64,000 nucleotides of DNA from Microlunatus flavus (GCF_900110855.1 NZ_FOFA01000013.1:16714-80713); one strand, 5' to 3'. Counted from the first letter of the stretch, positions 18,625-27,472 are shown. Numbers and translations: made by a program. Notes: generated from the letters alone by a model not told the origin.

Positions 18625-19353
18625 TCAGCGGATCGAGTAGCCGCCGTCGATCGCCAGCGACACCCCGGTGATCATGGACGCGCCGTCCCCGAGCAGGAAC
18701 ACGATCGGTGCGGCGATCTCGGCCTCCGTCGCCCACCGCCCCAGCGGCATCGCCTCGAGGAACGGTCCCTGGATGTCGTCGCGGCCCCAGTACCAGGCCG
18801 ACATCGGCGTCATGACCACCGTCGGGTTGACCGAGTTGACGCGGATGCCGTGCCGGCCGAGCTCCAGCGCCGAGACGCGCGTGATGTTGTCGAGCGCGGC
18901 CTTCGACGAGCCGTACGAGACGTGGCCGTTCAGCGCGACCAGGCTGGCCTGGCTCGAGACGTTGACGACCGACCCGCCGCGACCCGCGCTGATCATGGAG
19001 CGGGACGTGTACTTGATCACCAGCAGGGCGCCGCGCGCGTTGATCGACATCACGCGGTCGAACACCTCGATGTCGGTCTCCTGCGGGGTCGCGATCTCGC
19101 CGCCCCAGCCGCCGCAGTTGACGACGCCGTACACCTCGAGCCCCCCGAGCGCGTCGCGCACGCTGTCCTCCGACGTCAGGTCGAAGGGCAGCACCCGCGC
19201 GCCGGTCTCGGCGGCGAGCGCCTCCAGCGCCTCCGTCGAGCGACCGCTCGCCACCACGTCGGCGCCCGCGGCCACGAGCTGGCGCACCGTCTCCCCGCCG
19301 ATGCCGCCGCTCGCCCCGGTCACCAGGACCGTCCGCCCGTCGAACCCGCTCAT
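18625..19353 (-). CDS. SDR-family oxidoreductase (xylulose/carbonyl reductase-like)
   Basis: A classical 242-residue short-chain dehydrogenase. The nucleotide-binding motif VTGASGGIGGETV lies near residue 12, and the catalytic Ser-Tyr-Lys set is in NVSSQASLVALNGHVSYGSSK. The replacement of NNAG by VVNCGGWGG and the overall sequence resemble the L-xylulose reductase/carbonyl reductase branch. ATG 19353 has GGGAGGA upstream; a longer frame would add a Gly/Pro-rich, unlikely N-terminus. It is divergent from the alpha-galactosidase gene across 119 bases and followed by the DHFR-like gene, so a role in sugar or polyol metabolism is plausible but unproven. Confidence 0.82.
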   Translation of the reverse strand: MSGFDGRTVLVTGASGGIGGETVRQLVAAGADVVASGRSTEALEALAAETGARVLPFDLTSEDSVRDALGGLEVYGVVNCGGWGGEIATPQETDIEVFDRVMSINARGALLVIKYTSRSMISAGRGGSVVNVSSQASLVALNGHVSYGSSKAALDNITRVSALELGRHGIRVNSVNPTVVMTPMSAWYWGRDDIQGPFLEAMPLGRWATEAEIAAPIVFLLGDGASMITGVSLAIDGGYSIR

Positions 19354-19472
19354 GCCGCTCCTCCCGCCGGGCCGTACGCCGCCGCCGGCGTGCGACCCCG
19401 CTGTCCGGCCCTGCTCCCGTGCGGGGCACTCTAGGGCGGCGCCGACGGCGGCGCCCCACAAGGAGGTCACGG

Positions 19473-21602
19473 GTGGCACCGGAGGAGCGGCTGCGGTTCG
19501 GCAGCACGGCGATGGCGGTGACGATCGCCTGGTCCGAGGACGAGGCGCCGCGCCTGGCGGGCGTCGAGGCCGACGGGGTGGCGCTCGAGCTGCCCCCGGG
19601 CCGTCCGCTGCTCGAGGTGGTGACGGTCGCCGACGGCCGCGCGGCCTCCAGCGGACGGCTGGTGGGCACGACCGTCGGCGGCCGTGCCCGCCACGTCGAG
19701 CACCGCGAGACGCACGACGGACGGCGTACGGAGCTGGTCCTCACGGTCGCCGACCCGGTCACCGGGCTGCGCGGCGAGGTGGTGCTCACGCTGGTCGACG
19801 GCGTCCCCGCCCTGGGGTCGTCCGTGCGCCTGGTGAACGACGGCACCGAGCCCGTCGTGGTGCGCTCGGTGGCCTCGTTCGCCACGCACCTCGGGACGCC
19901 CGCCGGCTCCGACGCGCCGGCCGGGATCCGGCGCTGGACGCTGCACCGGGCGCTGAGCGAGTGGCTGGGCGAGGGGCGATGGTTCAGCGAGCCGGCCGAC
20001 GCCACGCGCTACCCCCACCTCGGGCAGGACCTCACCGCCCAGGACCCCCGCGGGACGCGCGCCGTGGTCTCCACGGGCACCTGGTCGAGCGGCACCCACG
20101 TCCCGGTCGCCGCCGTCGACGACGCGGACGCCGGGGTCGCGTGGGCCTGGCAGGTGGAGCACAACGGGGCCTGGCGCTACGAGCTGGGCGAGGACACCGC
20201 CGACGGCTACCTCGCGCTCAGCGGGCCGACCGACGACGACCACCAGTGGCTGCAGGTCCTGCGCCCGGGGGAGTCGTTCACGTCGGTCCCGGTGGCCGTC
20301 ACCGTCGCGCCCGACCTGACCCGGGCGCTCGCGCACCTCACGGCCCACCGGCGCACGCAGCGGCGCCCGCACCCGCTCGACGACCCGCCGCGCATCGTCT
20401 TCAACGACTACATGAACACCCTCGAGGGCGACCCGACCACCGAGCGGCTGCTGCCCCTGGTGGACGCCGCCGCCGCGGCCGGCGCGGAGGTCTTCTGCAT
20501 CGACGCCGGCTGGTACGACGACAGCGGGCACTGGTGGCCGAGCGTGGGGGAGTGGCAGCCCTCGCGCACCCGCTTCCCGGGTGGCCTGGAGGAGGTGCTG
20601 GACCGGATCCGCGGCCACGGGATGGTTCCGGGGCTGTGGCTCGAGCCCGAGGTCGTCGGCGTCGACAGCCCGCTGGCCGACCGGCTCCCGGCGGAGGCGT
20701 TCCTGCAGCGGGCCGGGCAGCGGGTCGTCGAGAACCAGCGGTTCGTGCTCGACCTGCGCCACCCGGCCGCCCGCGCGCACCTCGACGGCGTGGTCGACCG
20801 GCTCGTCGGCGAGCTCGGGGTCGGCTACTTCAAGCTCGACTACAACGTCGACCCGGGCTCGGGCACCGACGTGGACGCCGACAGCCCGGGCGCCGGGCTG
20901 CTCGCGCACAACCGGGCGCACCTGGCCTGGCTGGACGGCGTCCTCGACCGGCACCCGGCGCTGGTGCTCGAGAACTGCGGTTCGGGGGCCATGCGCTCCG
21001 ACCCCGCCATGCTCGCCCGCCTGCAGCTGCAGTCCACCTCCGACCAGCAGGACCCGCTGCGGTACGCGGCGATCGCCGCGGCGACGCCGGCCGCGGTGCT
21101 GCCCGAGCAGGCCGCGAGCTGGGCCTACCCGCAGCCCTCGATGAGCCCGGAGGAGGCCGCGTTCACCCTCGTCACGGGCCTGTCCGGGCGCCTGTACCTC
21201 TCCGGGCACCTCGACGGCATGACGCCCGAGCAGCTCGCCCTCGTCACCGAGGCGGTGGAGCTCGGCAAGACCCTGCGCGACGACCTCAGCCGGACGGTGC
21301 CGTGCTGGCCGCTGGGGCTGCCCGGGTGGGACGACGCGTGGGTCGCGCTGGGGCTCGTCGGTGCAGGCGTGGCGCACCTGTTCGTCTGGTCGCGCGAGCC
21401 GGGGGACGCGGACACCGTGCTCGACCTGCGGGCCCTCGAGACCCTCAGGCTGCCGGTGGGCGACGAGGTCGTGGTCGAGCAGGTCTTCCCGCGGGAGGCG
21501 ACGACGTGGACGACCACGTGGTCGCCCGCCGACCGCAGCCTCCGGGTCGTCAGCACGAGCGGGGTCCCGGCCGCGCGGGTCCTGCGGGTCACGCCCGCCT
21601 GA
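19473..21602 (+). CDS. Alpha-galactosidase, glycoside hydrolase family 36
   Basis: The 709-residue protein has the GH36 plan: an N-terminal beta-sandwich, a catalytic (beta/alpha)8 barrel from about residue 300 (RIVFNDYMNT, FCIDAGWYDD, GLWLEPEVV) and a C-terminal sheet. The nucleophile is Asp456 in YFKLDYNVDP and the acid/base Asp524 in STSDQQDP. There is no signal peptide, so it acts in the cytosol on imported melibiose- or raffinose-type galactosides. GTG 19473 follows AGGAGG at 19461-19466. It is divergent from an SDR gene and convergent, with only 18 bases between, to the sugar kinase gene. No sugar transporter is seen in the window. Confidence 0.9.
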   Translation: MAPEERLRFGSTAMAVTIAWSEDEAPRLAGVEADGVALELPPGRPLLEVVTVADGRAASSGRLVGTTVGGRARHVEHRETHDGRRTELVLTVADPVTGLRGEVVLTLVDGVPALGSSVRLVNDGTEPVVVRSVASFATHLGTPAGSDAPAGIRRWTLHRALSEWLGEGRWFSEPADATRYPHLGQDLTAQDPRGTRAVVSTGTWSSGTHVPVAAVDDADAGVAWAWQVEHNGAWRYELGEDTADGYLALSGPTDDDHQWLQVLRPGESFTSVPVAVTVAPDLTRALAHLTAHRRTQRRPHPLDDPPRIVFNDYMNTLEGDPTTERLLPLVDAAAAAGAEVFCIDAGWYDDSGHWWPSVGEWQPSRTRFPGGLEEVLDRIRGHGMVPGLWLEPEVVGVDSPLADRLPAEAFLQRAGQRVVENQRFVLDLRHPAARAHLDGVVDRLVGELGVGYFKLDYNVDPGSGTDVDADSPGAGLLAHNRAHLAWLDGVLDRHPALVLENCGSGAMRSDPAMLARLQLQSTSDQQDPLRYAAIAAATPAAVLPEQAASWAYPQPSMSPEEAAFTLVTGLSGRLYLSGHLDGMTPEQLALVTEAVELGKTLRDDLSRTVPCWPLGLPGWDDAWVALGLVGAGVAHLFVWSREPGDADTVLDLRALETLRLPVGDEVVVEQVFPREATTWTTTWSPADRSLRVVSTSGVPAARVLRVTPA

Positions 21603-21620
21603 GCCGCGCGCCGACCCGCG

Positions 21621-22580
21621 TCAGGCCGGCAGGCTCCAGCGCGGTGGTTCCGCGCCGGCCCGCGTGCACGTGTCGGCGGCGACGCGCACGGCGAGCGCGA
21701 GCAGGGCGTCGAGGTCGGCCTGCCCGAGCGTGCGGACGCCGTCCTTCGTGAGCCGGCCAGCCCGCCACAGCCAGGCGAGGGTCGCGGCCATGAACGCGTC
21801 GCCCGCGCCCACCGTGTCGACCACGGTGACCGTCGGGGTGGCGACGCGCGCGTCCAGGTCGGGAGTCGCGGCCCAGGCCCCGTCGGCCCCCGAGGTCACC
21901 AGCACCAGGCCGGCACGCGCGGTGAGCCAGCGTCGGGCGACGTCGGCGACCGGCTCGTCCGGGTGCAGCCACGCCAGGTCCTCGTCGCTGACCTTGACCA
22001 CGTCGCTCAGCGCCGCCCAGCGGGCGATCCGCGCGCGGTAGCGGTCGGGGTCCTCGACCACGCCCGGGCGGACGTTCGGGTCGAGCGACACCAGCCGGCG
22101 GCCGGCCTCGGCCTCGACGAGGTCGCCCAGCGTCGTGGCCTGCGGCTCGTACGCCAGCGCCACCGACCCGACGTGCAGCGCCGCCCCGTCCGGCAGCCGT
22201 ACGCCGCGCAGGTGCTCGCCCGCCAGGCCGCGGTCGGCCGTGCCGGCGTTGTAGAAGCGGTAGGAGGCCACGCCCTCGCGGACGTCGGCCACCGACAGCC
22301 CGGTCGGGTCGGTGCTGGGCAGCAGCAGGTCACGGGCGACTCCGGAGCCGGCGAGGTGGTCGCGCAGCAGCGCGCCGAACCCGTCGTCCGACACCCGGGC
22401 CAGCAGCGCCGTCGGCACCCCGAGGCGGCCGAGGCCGACGGCGACGTTGAGGCACGAACCGCCCGGGTGCGGCTCGTACGCCGGACCCCCGGAGGCCGTG
22501 GTGGCCGAGGTCAGGTCGACGAAGGCGTCACCCGCGACGACGACGGACGCGCTCGTGGTCGGGCCGGCCGGCGGCGTCAT
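21621..22580 (-). CDS. PfkB-family carbohydrate kinase (fructokinase-like)
   Basis: A 319-residue ribokinase-fold kinase. The first PfkB signature is GGSCLNVAVGLGRLG near residue 40, and the second, with the catalytic Asp and anion hole, is DTVGAGDAFMAATLAWLW near residue 250. Sequence and context (alpha-galactosidase, transaldolase-like protein, polyol dehydrogenases) suggest fructose or a related hexose as substrate, but PfkB members cannot be assigned from motifs alone. ATG 22580 overlaps the stop of the transaldolase-like gene by 4 nt, so the two are cotranscribed. Confidence 0.88.
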   Translation of the reverse strand: MTPPAGPTTSASVVVAGDAFVDLTSATTASGGPAYEPHPGGSCLNVAVGLGRLGVPTALLARVSDDGFGALLRDHLAGSGVARDLLLPSTDPTGLSVADVREGVASYRFYNAGTADRGLAGEHLRGVRLPDGAALHVGSVALAYEPQATTLGDLVEAEAGRRLVSLDPNVRPGVVEDPDRYRARIARWAALSDVVKVSDEDLAWLHPDEPVADVARRWLTARAGLVLVTSGADGAWAATPDLDARVATPTVTVVDTVGAGDAFMAATLAWLWRAGRLTKDGVRTLGQADLDALLALAVRVAADTCTRAGAEPPRWSLPA

Positions 22581-23230
22581 CGGGTGGTCGCGACGACCGC
22601 GTCCTCGAAGGCCTGGGCCGCGGCGGCGGTCAGCTCGTCGGTGAAGAACGCCTCGGCGACGGCCGGCGCCATGGTGAAGTGCGCGACCCCAGCGCGGGCG
22701 AGGGTGACCATGGAGTCGACGTCGCGGATGCTGGCCAGCAGCACCCGCGTCTGGCTGCCCGTCGCGGCGAGCAGCTCGTGCATGGCGACCACGTCGCCGA
22801 TCGCGTCGCGCCCGGCGTCGGCGAGCCGGCCCAGGTAGGGCGCGATGTAGGTCGCGCCGGCGGCGGCCGCCACCATCGCCTGCCCGGGGTGGTAGACGGC
22901 GGTCAGCAGCGTCCGGATGCCGCGGCTCGACAGCTCGGTGCAGGCGGCGGCACCGGCCTTGGAGACGACCAGCTTGACCACGACGTCCGGGCCCAGCTCG
23001 CTCAGCCGCAGCCCGCGCTCGACCAGGGTCGCGGTGTCCTCACCCCAGGCCTGGAAGAAGATCTCCCGCGCGCCGGCCGCGTGCGCCCAGGCGTGGATCT
23101 CCTCGATGTCGGCGACGCCCTGCGACGACCGCTGCAGGATCGTCGGGTTCGTCGTCAGGCCCGCGAACAGCCCCGTGGCGAGCAGCGGTTCCGCGGCCGC
23201 CCGGTCGGCGGTGTCGAGGTAGAGGTGCAT
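22577..23230 (-). CDS. Transaldolase / fructose-6-phosphate aldolase-like protein
   Basis: A 217-residue single-domain class I aldolase of the short transaldolase (TalC/FSA) family. The opening MHLYLDTADRAAAEPLLATG and GLTTNPTILQRS are typical, and the Schiff-base lysine is in DVVVKLVVSKAG near residue 85. YIAPYLGRLADAG and VLLASIRDVDSM follow. It would interconvert sedoheptulose-7-phosphate/glyceraldehyde-3-phosphate or cleave fructose-6-phosphate. Its stop overlaps the PfkB kinase start, forming a two-gene operon. Only 20 bases separate its start from the divergent Nudix gene. Confidence 0.88.
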   Translation of the reverse strand: MHLYLDTADRAAAEPLLATGLFAGLTTNPTILQRSSQGVADIEEIHAWAHAAGAREIFFQAWGEDTATLVERGLRLSELGPDVVVKLVVSKAGAAACTELSSRGIRTLLTAVYHPGQAMVAAAAGATYIAPYLGRLADAGRDAIGDVVAMHELLAATGSQTRVLLASIRDVDSMVTLARAGVAHFTMAPAVAEAFFTDELTAAAAQAFEDAVVATTR

Positions 23231-23250
23231 GGGGACAAGGATGGGGCCTC

Positions 23251-23787
23251 GTGTGGTCGACCCTCGCCAGCCGTGCCGTGTACGAGAACCCCTGGATCCG
23301 GGTCCGCGAGGACCAGGTCCGCCGTCCCGACGGCGGCACCGGCGTGTACGGGGTGGTCGAGGTGCGACACCCCGCGGTGTTCGTCGTGGCGGTCACCGAC
23401 GCCGACGAGGTCCTGCTGGTCACCGTCGACCGCTACACGACCGGCGCCCCGAGCCTGGAGGTCCCGGCCGGCGGCAGCGACGGCGAGGACCTGCTGGTCG
23501 CCGCGCGGCGCGAGCTGCGCGAGGAGACCGGGTACGCCGCGCTCCAGTGGCGGGCCCTGGGTGAGGTCCACTCGCTCAACGGCGTGGCCGACGCGCGCGG
23601 GCAGGTGTTCCTGGCCACGGGGCTCACCGAGGTCGGCGGGGCCGAGACCGAGGCGGAGGGCATCTCGTCGGTCCGCGCGGTGCCCGTCGCCGAGCTCCTC
23701 GCGACGATCGGTCGCGGCGGGATCACCGACAACGAGAGCCTCGGCGCGCTGCTCATGGCCCTCGTCGCGCTCGGCCGGGTCCGCTGA
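23251..23787 (+). CDS. Nudix hydrolase (ADP-ribose pyrophosphatase-like)
   Basis: A 178-residue Nudix protein. The Nudix box (GX5EX7REUXEEXGU) is complete across residues 71-93, with the REXXEE core in ARRELREETGY. Before it, YENPWIRVREDQV and LEVPAG are typical of ADP-ribose/NDP-sugar pyrophosphatases such as NudF. It hydrolyses nucleoside diphosphates linked to a second moiety; the exact substrate is unknown. GTG 23251 is the only in-frame start consistent with the family N-terminus. The transaldolase-like gene starts 20 bases away on the other strand, so their promoters must overlap the coding regions or each other. Confidence 0.88.
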   Translation: MWSTLASRAVYENPWIRVREDQVRRPDGGTGVYGVVEVRHPAVFVVAVTDADEVLLVTVDRYTTGAPSLEVPAGGSDGEDLLVAARRELREETGYAALQWRALGEVHSLNGVADARGQVFLATGLTEVGGAETEAEGISSVRAVPVAELLATIGRGGITDNESLGALLMALVALGRVR

Positions 23788-23836
23788 GGCGGCCCTCGAC
23801 CACCCGGCCCGTCCCCCACCTCCCGACCAGTCCTCG

Positions 23837-23903
23837 CCCGCGAAACGCTGACTCCCGACGGCCGATCTGGCGATCGGGATGTCGGGAGTCAGCGGTTCGC
23901 GGG
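23837..23903. terminator. Large nested hairpin between convergent genes
   Basis: A 23-base arm at 23837-23859 pairs with 23881-23903 with a single mismatch. The 21-base loop itself holds a perfect 6-bp stem (CCGATC/GATCGG). It lies 49 bases after the Nudix stop and 20 bases beyond the stop of the convergent SDR gene, so it is most simply a bidirectional terminator. It is longer than needed for that and may be a mobile palindromic repeat. Confidence 0.65.
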
Positions 23904-23923
23904 GAGAGGGCCGGGCAGCCGGC

Positions 23924-24703
23924 TCAGCCGAACCACATGCCCCCGTCGACGACGATGGACTGGCCGGTGACGTACGCGGCGTCGGGCGAGGCGAGGAACG
24001 ACACCACGCCGGCCACGTCGTCGGGCACCTCGAGGCGGCCGAGCGGGATGCCGGCGACCATCGCCTGCATCTCCGAACCCACGGGCGTCCCACGCCGTCC
24101 CGCCATGTCGACGTCGATCGCGTCCCACATGGGCGTCTGCACGACGCCGGGGCTGTAGACGTTCACGGTGATGCCGTGCTCGCCGAGCTCCTGGGCGAGC
24201 GACTGGCTCATCCCGCGCACGGCGAACTTGGACGCCGAGTACGCCGACTGCCACTTCCCGGCGCGGTGCGCGGCGACCGATGCCGCCCCGATGATGCGAC
24301 CGCCGCGTCCCTGCGCGACCAGCTGACGCGCGGCCGCGCGGTAGCAGTGGAAGACGCCGCCGACGTTCACGTCGAGCACGCGGCGCCACTGCTCGTCGGT
24401 CGTCTCCACCAGCGGCGCGGTGACGGCGATGCCTGCGTTGGCGACCATCACGTCGAGCCCGCCGTGGTGCGTGACGTGGGCGGCGACCGCGGCGTCGACG
24501 GACGCGCTGTCGGCCACGTCGGCCGTCAGCGCCAGCGCGCCCCCGTCAGTACCGCCGAGCTGCGCGACCACGGCGTCGAGCGCGTCGCGGGCGCCGGGCA
24601 GGTCGACGACCGACACCGCCAGCCCGTCGGCGGCCAGACGCAGCGCGATCGCACGGCCGATGCCCCCGGCGGCGCCGGTCACGAAGGCCGAGCGCACGCT
24701 CAC
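23924..24703 (-). CDS. SDR-family dehydrogenase (acetoin/butanediol or polyol type)
   Basis: A 259-residue short-chain dehydrogenase. VTGAAGGIGRAIALRLAADG is the NAD-binding loop, NAGI is at residue 87 or so, the catalytic Ser-Tyr-Lys set lies in AASVAAHRAGKWQSAYSASK, and SPGVVQTPMWDAID matches the acetoin reductase/2,3-butanediol and sorbitol dehydrogenase branch. GTG 24703 overlaps the stop of the zinc alcohol dehydrogenase gene, so the two dehydrogenases are coupled and may act on the same polyol or its keto product. The large hairpin follows its 3' end. Confidence 0.85.
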   Translation of the reverse strand: MSVRSAFVTGAAGGIGRAIALRLAADGLAVSVVDLPGARDALDAVVAQLGGTDGGALALTADVADSASVDAAVAAHVTHHGGLDVMVANAGIAVTAPLVETTDEQWRRVLDVNVGGVFHCYRAAARQLVAQGRGGRIIGAASVAAHRAGKWQSAYSASKFAVRGMSQSLAQELGEHGITVNVYSPGVVQTPMWDAIDVDMAGRRGTPVGSEMQAMVAGIPLGRLEVPDDVAGVVSFLASPDAAYVTGQSIVVDGGMWFG

Positions 24704-25734
24704 GGGACGATGACGATCTTGTGGGCGGTGCGGTCGTGGCGCGCCGCCTCGATGGCGCCCGCGTAGTCGTCGAGGCCGAAGCGGTGCGTGATCAGGCCCT
24801 GGGTGCGGACCCGGCCGGTCCTCAGCGCGGCGAGCGCGGCCGCGAAGGAGGTCATCTCGGCGAACGAGCCCATCACCGTGAGCTCGCGGCGGAACAGCTC
24901 GTACGGTGCGACCGACAGCCGGGCCTGCTCGGAGGCGACCCCGTAGACCAGCAGGGTGCCGCCGTTGCGCAGCAGCGGGACGCCGAGGTTCCCGACGGTC
25001 GCCGAGCCGGTCGCCTCGACGACGACGTCGTACCCGGTGCCGGTGGGGGAGGCGGCGCGGAGCCGTTCCACGACCGAGGCCGCGTTGGCCTCGGTGATCA
25101 TCTCGATGGGCAGGGTCTGGTCGATGCCGAGCCCGCGGACCGTCTCCAGCTTGGCCGCCGACGGGTCGGCGACGCTCACGTGAGCGACGCCGCCGGAGGC
25201 CATCATCTGCGCGAGCAGCGAACCGGTCGGCCCCGCGCCGAAGACCAGCGCGCTGCTGCCCGGGCGCGGCCGGAGCCGCTCCAGGCCGTGCATCGCGCAC
25301 GACGCCGGCTCGGCGAGGACCGCGACGTCGGGGTCGAGGCCGTCGGCGTCGAAGACCTGCCCCGCCGGCACCGAGACCAGCTCCGCGAACATCCCGTCCC
25401 GGTTCACCCCGACGGCGAGGAGGTTCTCGCAGCGCACGAGGTCGCCCGCACGGCAGTAGGCGCAGTGCCCGCAGTACGCGTTCGGGTTGACGACGACCTG
25501 CTGGCCGACGTCGAAGCCCGTGGTCCCGGCGCCGAGGCCGACGACGGTCCCCACGCCCTCGTGGCCCGGGATCAGCGGGAAGCGCGCGTCGAAGCCGCCG
25601 GTGTGCAGGTGCAGGTCCGTCCCGCAGAAGCCGGCCTGCGCCACCTTGATCAGGACCTCGCCGGGACCCGGCTCCGGGTCGGGGACCTCGCGCGCCTCGG
25701 GCTCCAGCGCCCGGTCGTAGATCACGGCCCGCAT
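24700..25734 (-). CDS. Zinc-dependent medium-chain alcohol/polyol dehydrogenase
   Basis: The 344-residue protein has a GroES-like N-terminal domain with catalytic zinc ligands in AGFCGTDLH and IPGHEGVG, the four-cysteine structural zinc lobe YCGHCAYCRAGDLVRC, and the Rossmann motif FGAGPTGSLLAQ. The sequence is nearest the sorbitol/arabinitol and threonine dehydrogenase branch of the MDR superfamily. It is first in a two-gene operon with the overlapping SDR gene. The DNA upstream (25735-25857) is shared with the divergent BLUF gene. The substrate is unknown; a sugar alcohol is the most economical guess from context. Confidence 0.88.
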   Translation of the reverse strand: MRAVIYDRALEPEAREVPDPEPGPGEVLIKVAQAGFCGTDLHLHTGGFDARFPLIPGHEGVGTVVGLGAGTTGFDVGQQVVVNPNAYCGHCAYCRAGDLVRCENLLAVGVNRDGMFAELVSVPAGQVFDADGLDPDVAVLAEPASCAMHGLERLRPRPGSSALVFGAGPTGSLLAQMMASGGVAHVSVADPSAAKLETVRGLGIDQTLPIEMITEANAASVVERLRAASPTGTGYDVVVEATGSATVGNLGVPLLRNGGTLLVYGVASEQARLSVAPYELFRRELTVMGSFAEMTSFAAALAALRTGRVRTQGLITHRFGLDDYAGAIEAARHDRTAHKIVIVP

Positions 25735-25857
25735 CGGCCCCGCCTCCTCGTCGTCGGGGACGGGCCGAGCGACCCGTCCTGAGCCCGGAGGCTAGCGCCG
25801 GAGCGTGGATGTGCCGCGCCGGGCTCGTCGCTCAGCAGGAGCCACTACCGTCAGCGG

Positions 25858-26499
25858 GTGATCTTCACCACGGCCTACACCAGCACCATGGTGCGGCCCA
25901 TGACGGACGCCGAGCTCGTCGACCTGCTGGTCGCCAGCCGCTCGCGCAACGCCGACCGGGGGGTCACCGGGCTGCTGCTCTACCGCCGGGGACGGGTGAT
26001 GCAGCTGCTCGAGGGGGAGGAACGCGTCGTGCGCGAGCTCTACGACCGCATCGCGATGGACGTCCGGCACCAGCAGGTCACGACCGTCTGGAGCAGCGCC
26101 GCGACGCAGCGCCGGTTCCCGGACTGGACCATGGGCTTCGAGGACCTCGACGCCACCACCCGTTCCCTCACCGACGGCCGCAGCCTCGCGGGGCTCGACG
26201 AGGTGAGCGCGTTCGCGTCCTGGCCCGCGGACGACGCGCCCGGCTCCGACGAGCAGGCCGAGGTGCTGCGCCGCCGCGACCACGTGCTGCGCCCGGCCCT
26301 GACGAACGGCGACCGCCTGGTCGGCGCGCTCGCGATCATCCTCAACGGCCACGACCCGGAACCGGGGACCGGTCCGGACGGCCGCACCGTCCTGCGGTGC
26401 CGGGTCTGCCGCAGCCACGAGGAGCAGGCCCTCGACTCCTACCCGTGCCCGACCGCGAAGAACGCGCTGTGGGCGCTGGAGGCCGTCACCCCGCGCTGA
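25858..26499 (+). CDS. BLUF-domain blue-light photoreceptor with a C-terminal Cys-containing extension
   Basis: Residues 1-95 form a BLUF domain that binds FAD and senses blue light. All core residues are present with AppA spacing: Tyr7, Asn31, Gln49, Trp90 and Met92 (equivalent to Tyr21, Asn45, Gln63, Trp104, Met106). The family stretch DVRHQQV and RRFPDWTMGF follow. The remaining 118 residues match no effector I recognise. They include a charged linker, ALAIILNGHDPEP, and a C-x2-C segment CRVCRSHEEQALDSYPCP that may bind a metal. GTG 25858 gives the canonical short N-terminus. The gene is monocistronic, so the output is probably protein-protein. Confidence 0.88.
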   Translation: MIFTTAYTSTMVRPMTDAELVDLLVASRSRNADRGVTGLLLYRRGRVMQLLEGEERVVRELYDRIAMDVRHQQVTTVWSSAATQRRFPDWTMGFEDLDATTRSLTDGRSLAGLDEVSAFASWPADDAPGSDEQAEVLRRRDHVLRPALTNGDRLVGALAIILNGHDPEPGTGPDGRTVLRCRVCRSHEEQALDSYPCPTAKNALWALEAVTPR

Positions 26500-26500
26500 A

Positions 26501-26532
26501 CGCCACCGCCCGCGCCACGGGCGGGTGTGGCG
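26501..26532. terminator. Hairpin terminator between BLUF and dehydrogenase genes
   Basis: CGCCACCGCCCG (26501-26512) pairs with CGGGCG (26518-26523) and GTGGCG (26527-26532) across a 5-nt loop with a 3-nt bulge. It fills the 40-base space between two convergent stop codons and so can serve both genes. Confidence 0.6.
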
Positions 26533-26539
26533 AGCGGGA

Positions 26540-27472
26540 TCAGGAGGGCCGGCGTACGACGTTGGCCAGCGGCTCGCCGCGGGCGAAGCGTCGGACCTGC
26601 TCGGCGATCATCCGGTCGGCGCGCGGGAAGAAGGCTGTGCTGGCCCCGCCCACGTGCGGGGAGATCAGCACGTTCGGCACGTGCCACAGCGGGTGGTCGG
26701 CCGGCAGCGGCTCGGGGTCGGTCACGTCGAGCGCCGCGTGCAGCCGCCCGCTGCTCGTCTCCGCCAGCAGCGCGTCGGTGTCGACGAGGGGGCCCCGGGC
26801 GACGTTGACGACGAGCGCCCCGTCGGGCAGCCGGGCGAGCGCCGCCGCGTCCACGATTCCGCGCGTCTCGTCGGTCAGCGGGGCGATCACCACGAGCACG
26901 TCGGCCTCGGGCAGCAGTGCGGACAGCTCGGTGGTGGCGTGGACCGGCGGCTCCGTGCGCGCCCGGCGCGCGACGCGGGTGACGGAGGCGACCTCGAACG
27001 GCCGCAGCCGCGCCTCGATCGCCGCCCCGATGCCGCCGTAGCCGAGGATCAGCACCCGCCGGTCGGCCAGCGCCGTCCCGAAGCGTCGGCGCCAGCGGCC
27101 CTGTTCCTGGTGGCGCGCGAACTCGTCGAGGTGCCGCCCGCTGGCCAGCATCAGTGCGAGCGCCAGCTCCGCGGTGCTGGCGTCGTGCACGCCCGCCGCG
27201 TTGCAGAGCGTGACGTGGGCCGGCACGTACGGCGCCACGTCGTCGACCCCGGCGGTCAGGGTCTGCGCGACGCGCAGCGCGGGCAGACCGGCGAGCACCC
27301 GCTCGCTGCCCGGGCGGAGGTAGGGCAGCACGACCATCTCGACCTCTGCGGTCGAGGCCGGCGTCTCGTCGGTGTCGGCCGTCCAGCAGTCGACCTCGAG
27401 TCCGTCGGGCAGCCCGCCGAGACGCCGCGCCGCCTCCTCGAGGTCGGCGTACGGGAGCCAGACGCGTGCCAT
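26540..27472 (-). CDS. D-2-hydroxyacid dehydrogenase
   Basis: A 310-residue NAD(P)-dependent D-isomer-specific 2-hydroxyacid dehydrogenase. The dinucleotide fold starts at LILGYGGIGAAIEARL, the catalytic Arg is in VVNVARGPLVDTDAL, a Glu follows in DVTDPEPLPADHPLW, and the catalytic His is in ISPHVGGAST. ATG 27472 has GAGAGGA upstream. It is last of three same-strand genes (tautomerase, beta-propeller, dehydrogenase) separated by 60 bases or so. The set suggests catabolism of a keto or hydroxy acid; the substrate cannot be read from sequence. Confidence 0.88.
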   Translation of the reverse strand: MARVWLPYADLEEAARRLGGLPDGLEVDCWTADTDETPASTAEVEMVVLPYLRPGSERVLAGLPALRVAQTLTAGVDDVAPYVPAHVTLCNAAGVHDASTAELALALMLASGRHLDEFARHQEQGRWRRRFGTALADRRVLILGYGGIGAAIEARLRPFEVASVTRVARRARTEPPVHATTELSALLPEADVLVVIAPLTDETRGIVDAAALARLPDGALVVNVARGPLVDTDALLAETSSGRLHAALDVTDPEPLPADHPLWHVPNVLISPHVGGASTAFFPRADRMIAEQVRRFARGEPLANVVRRPS

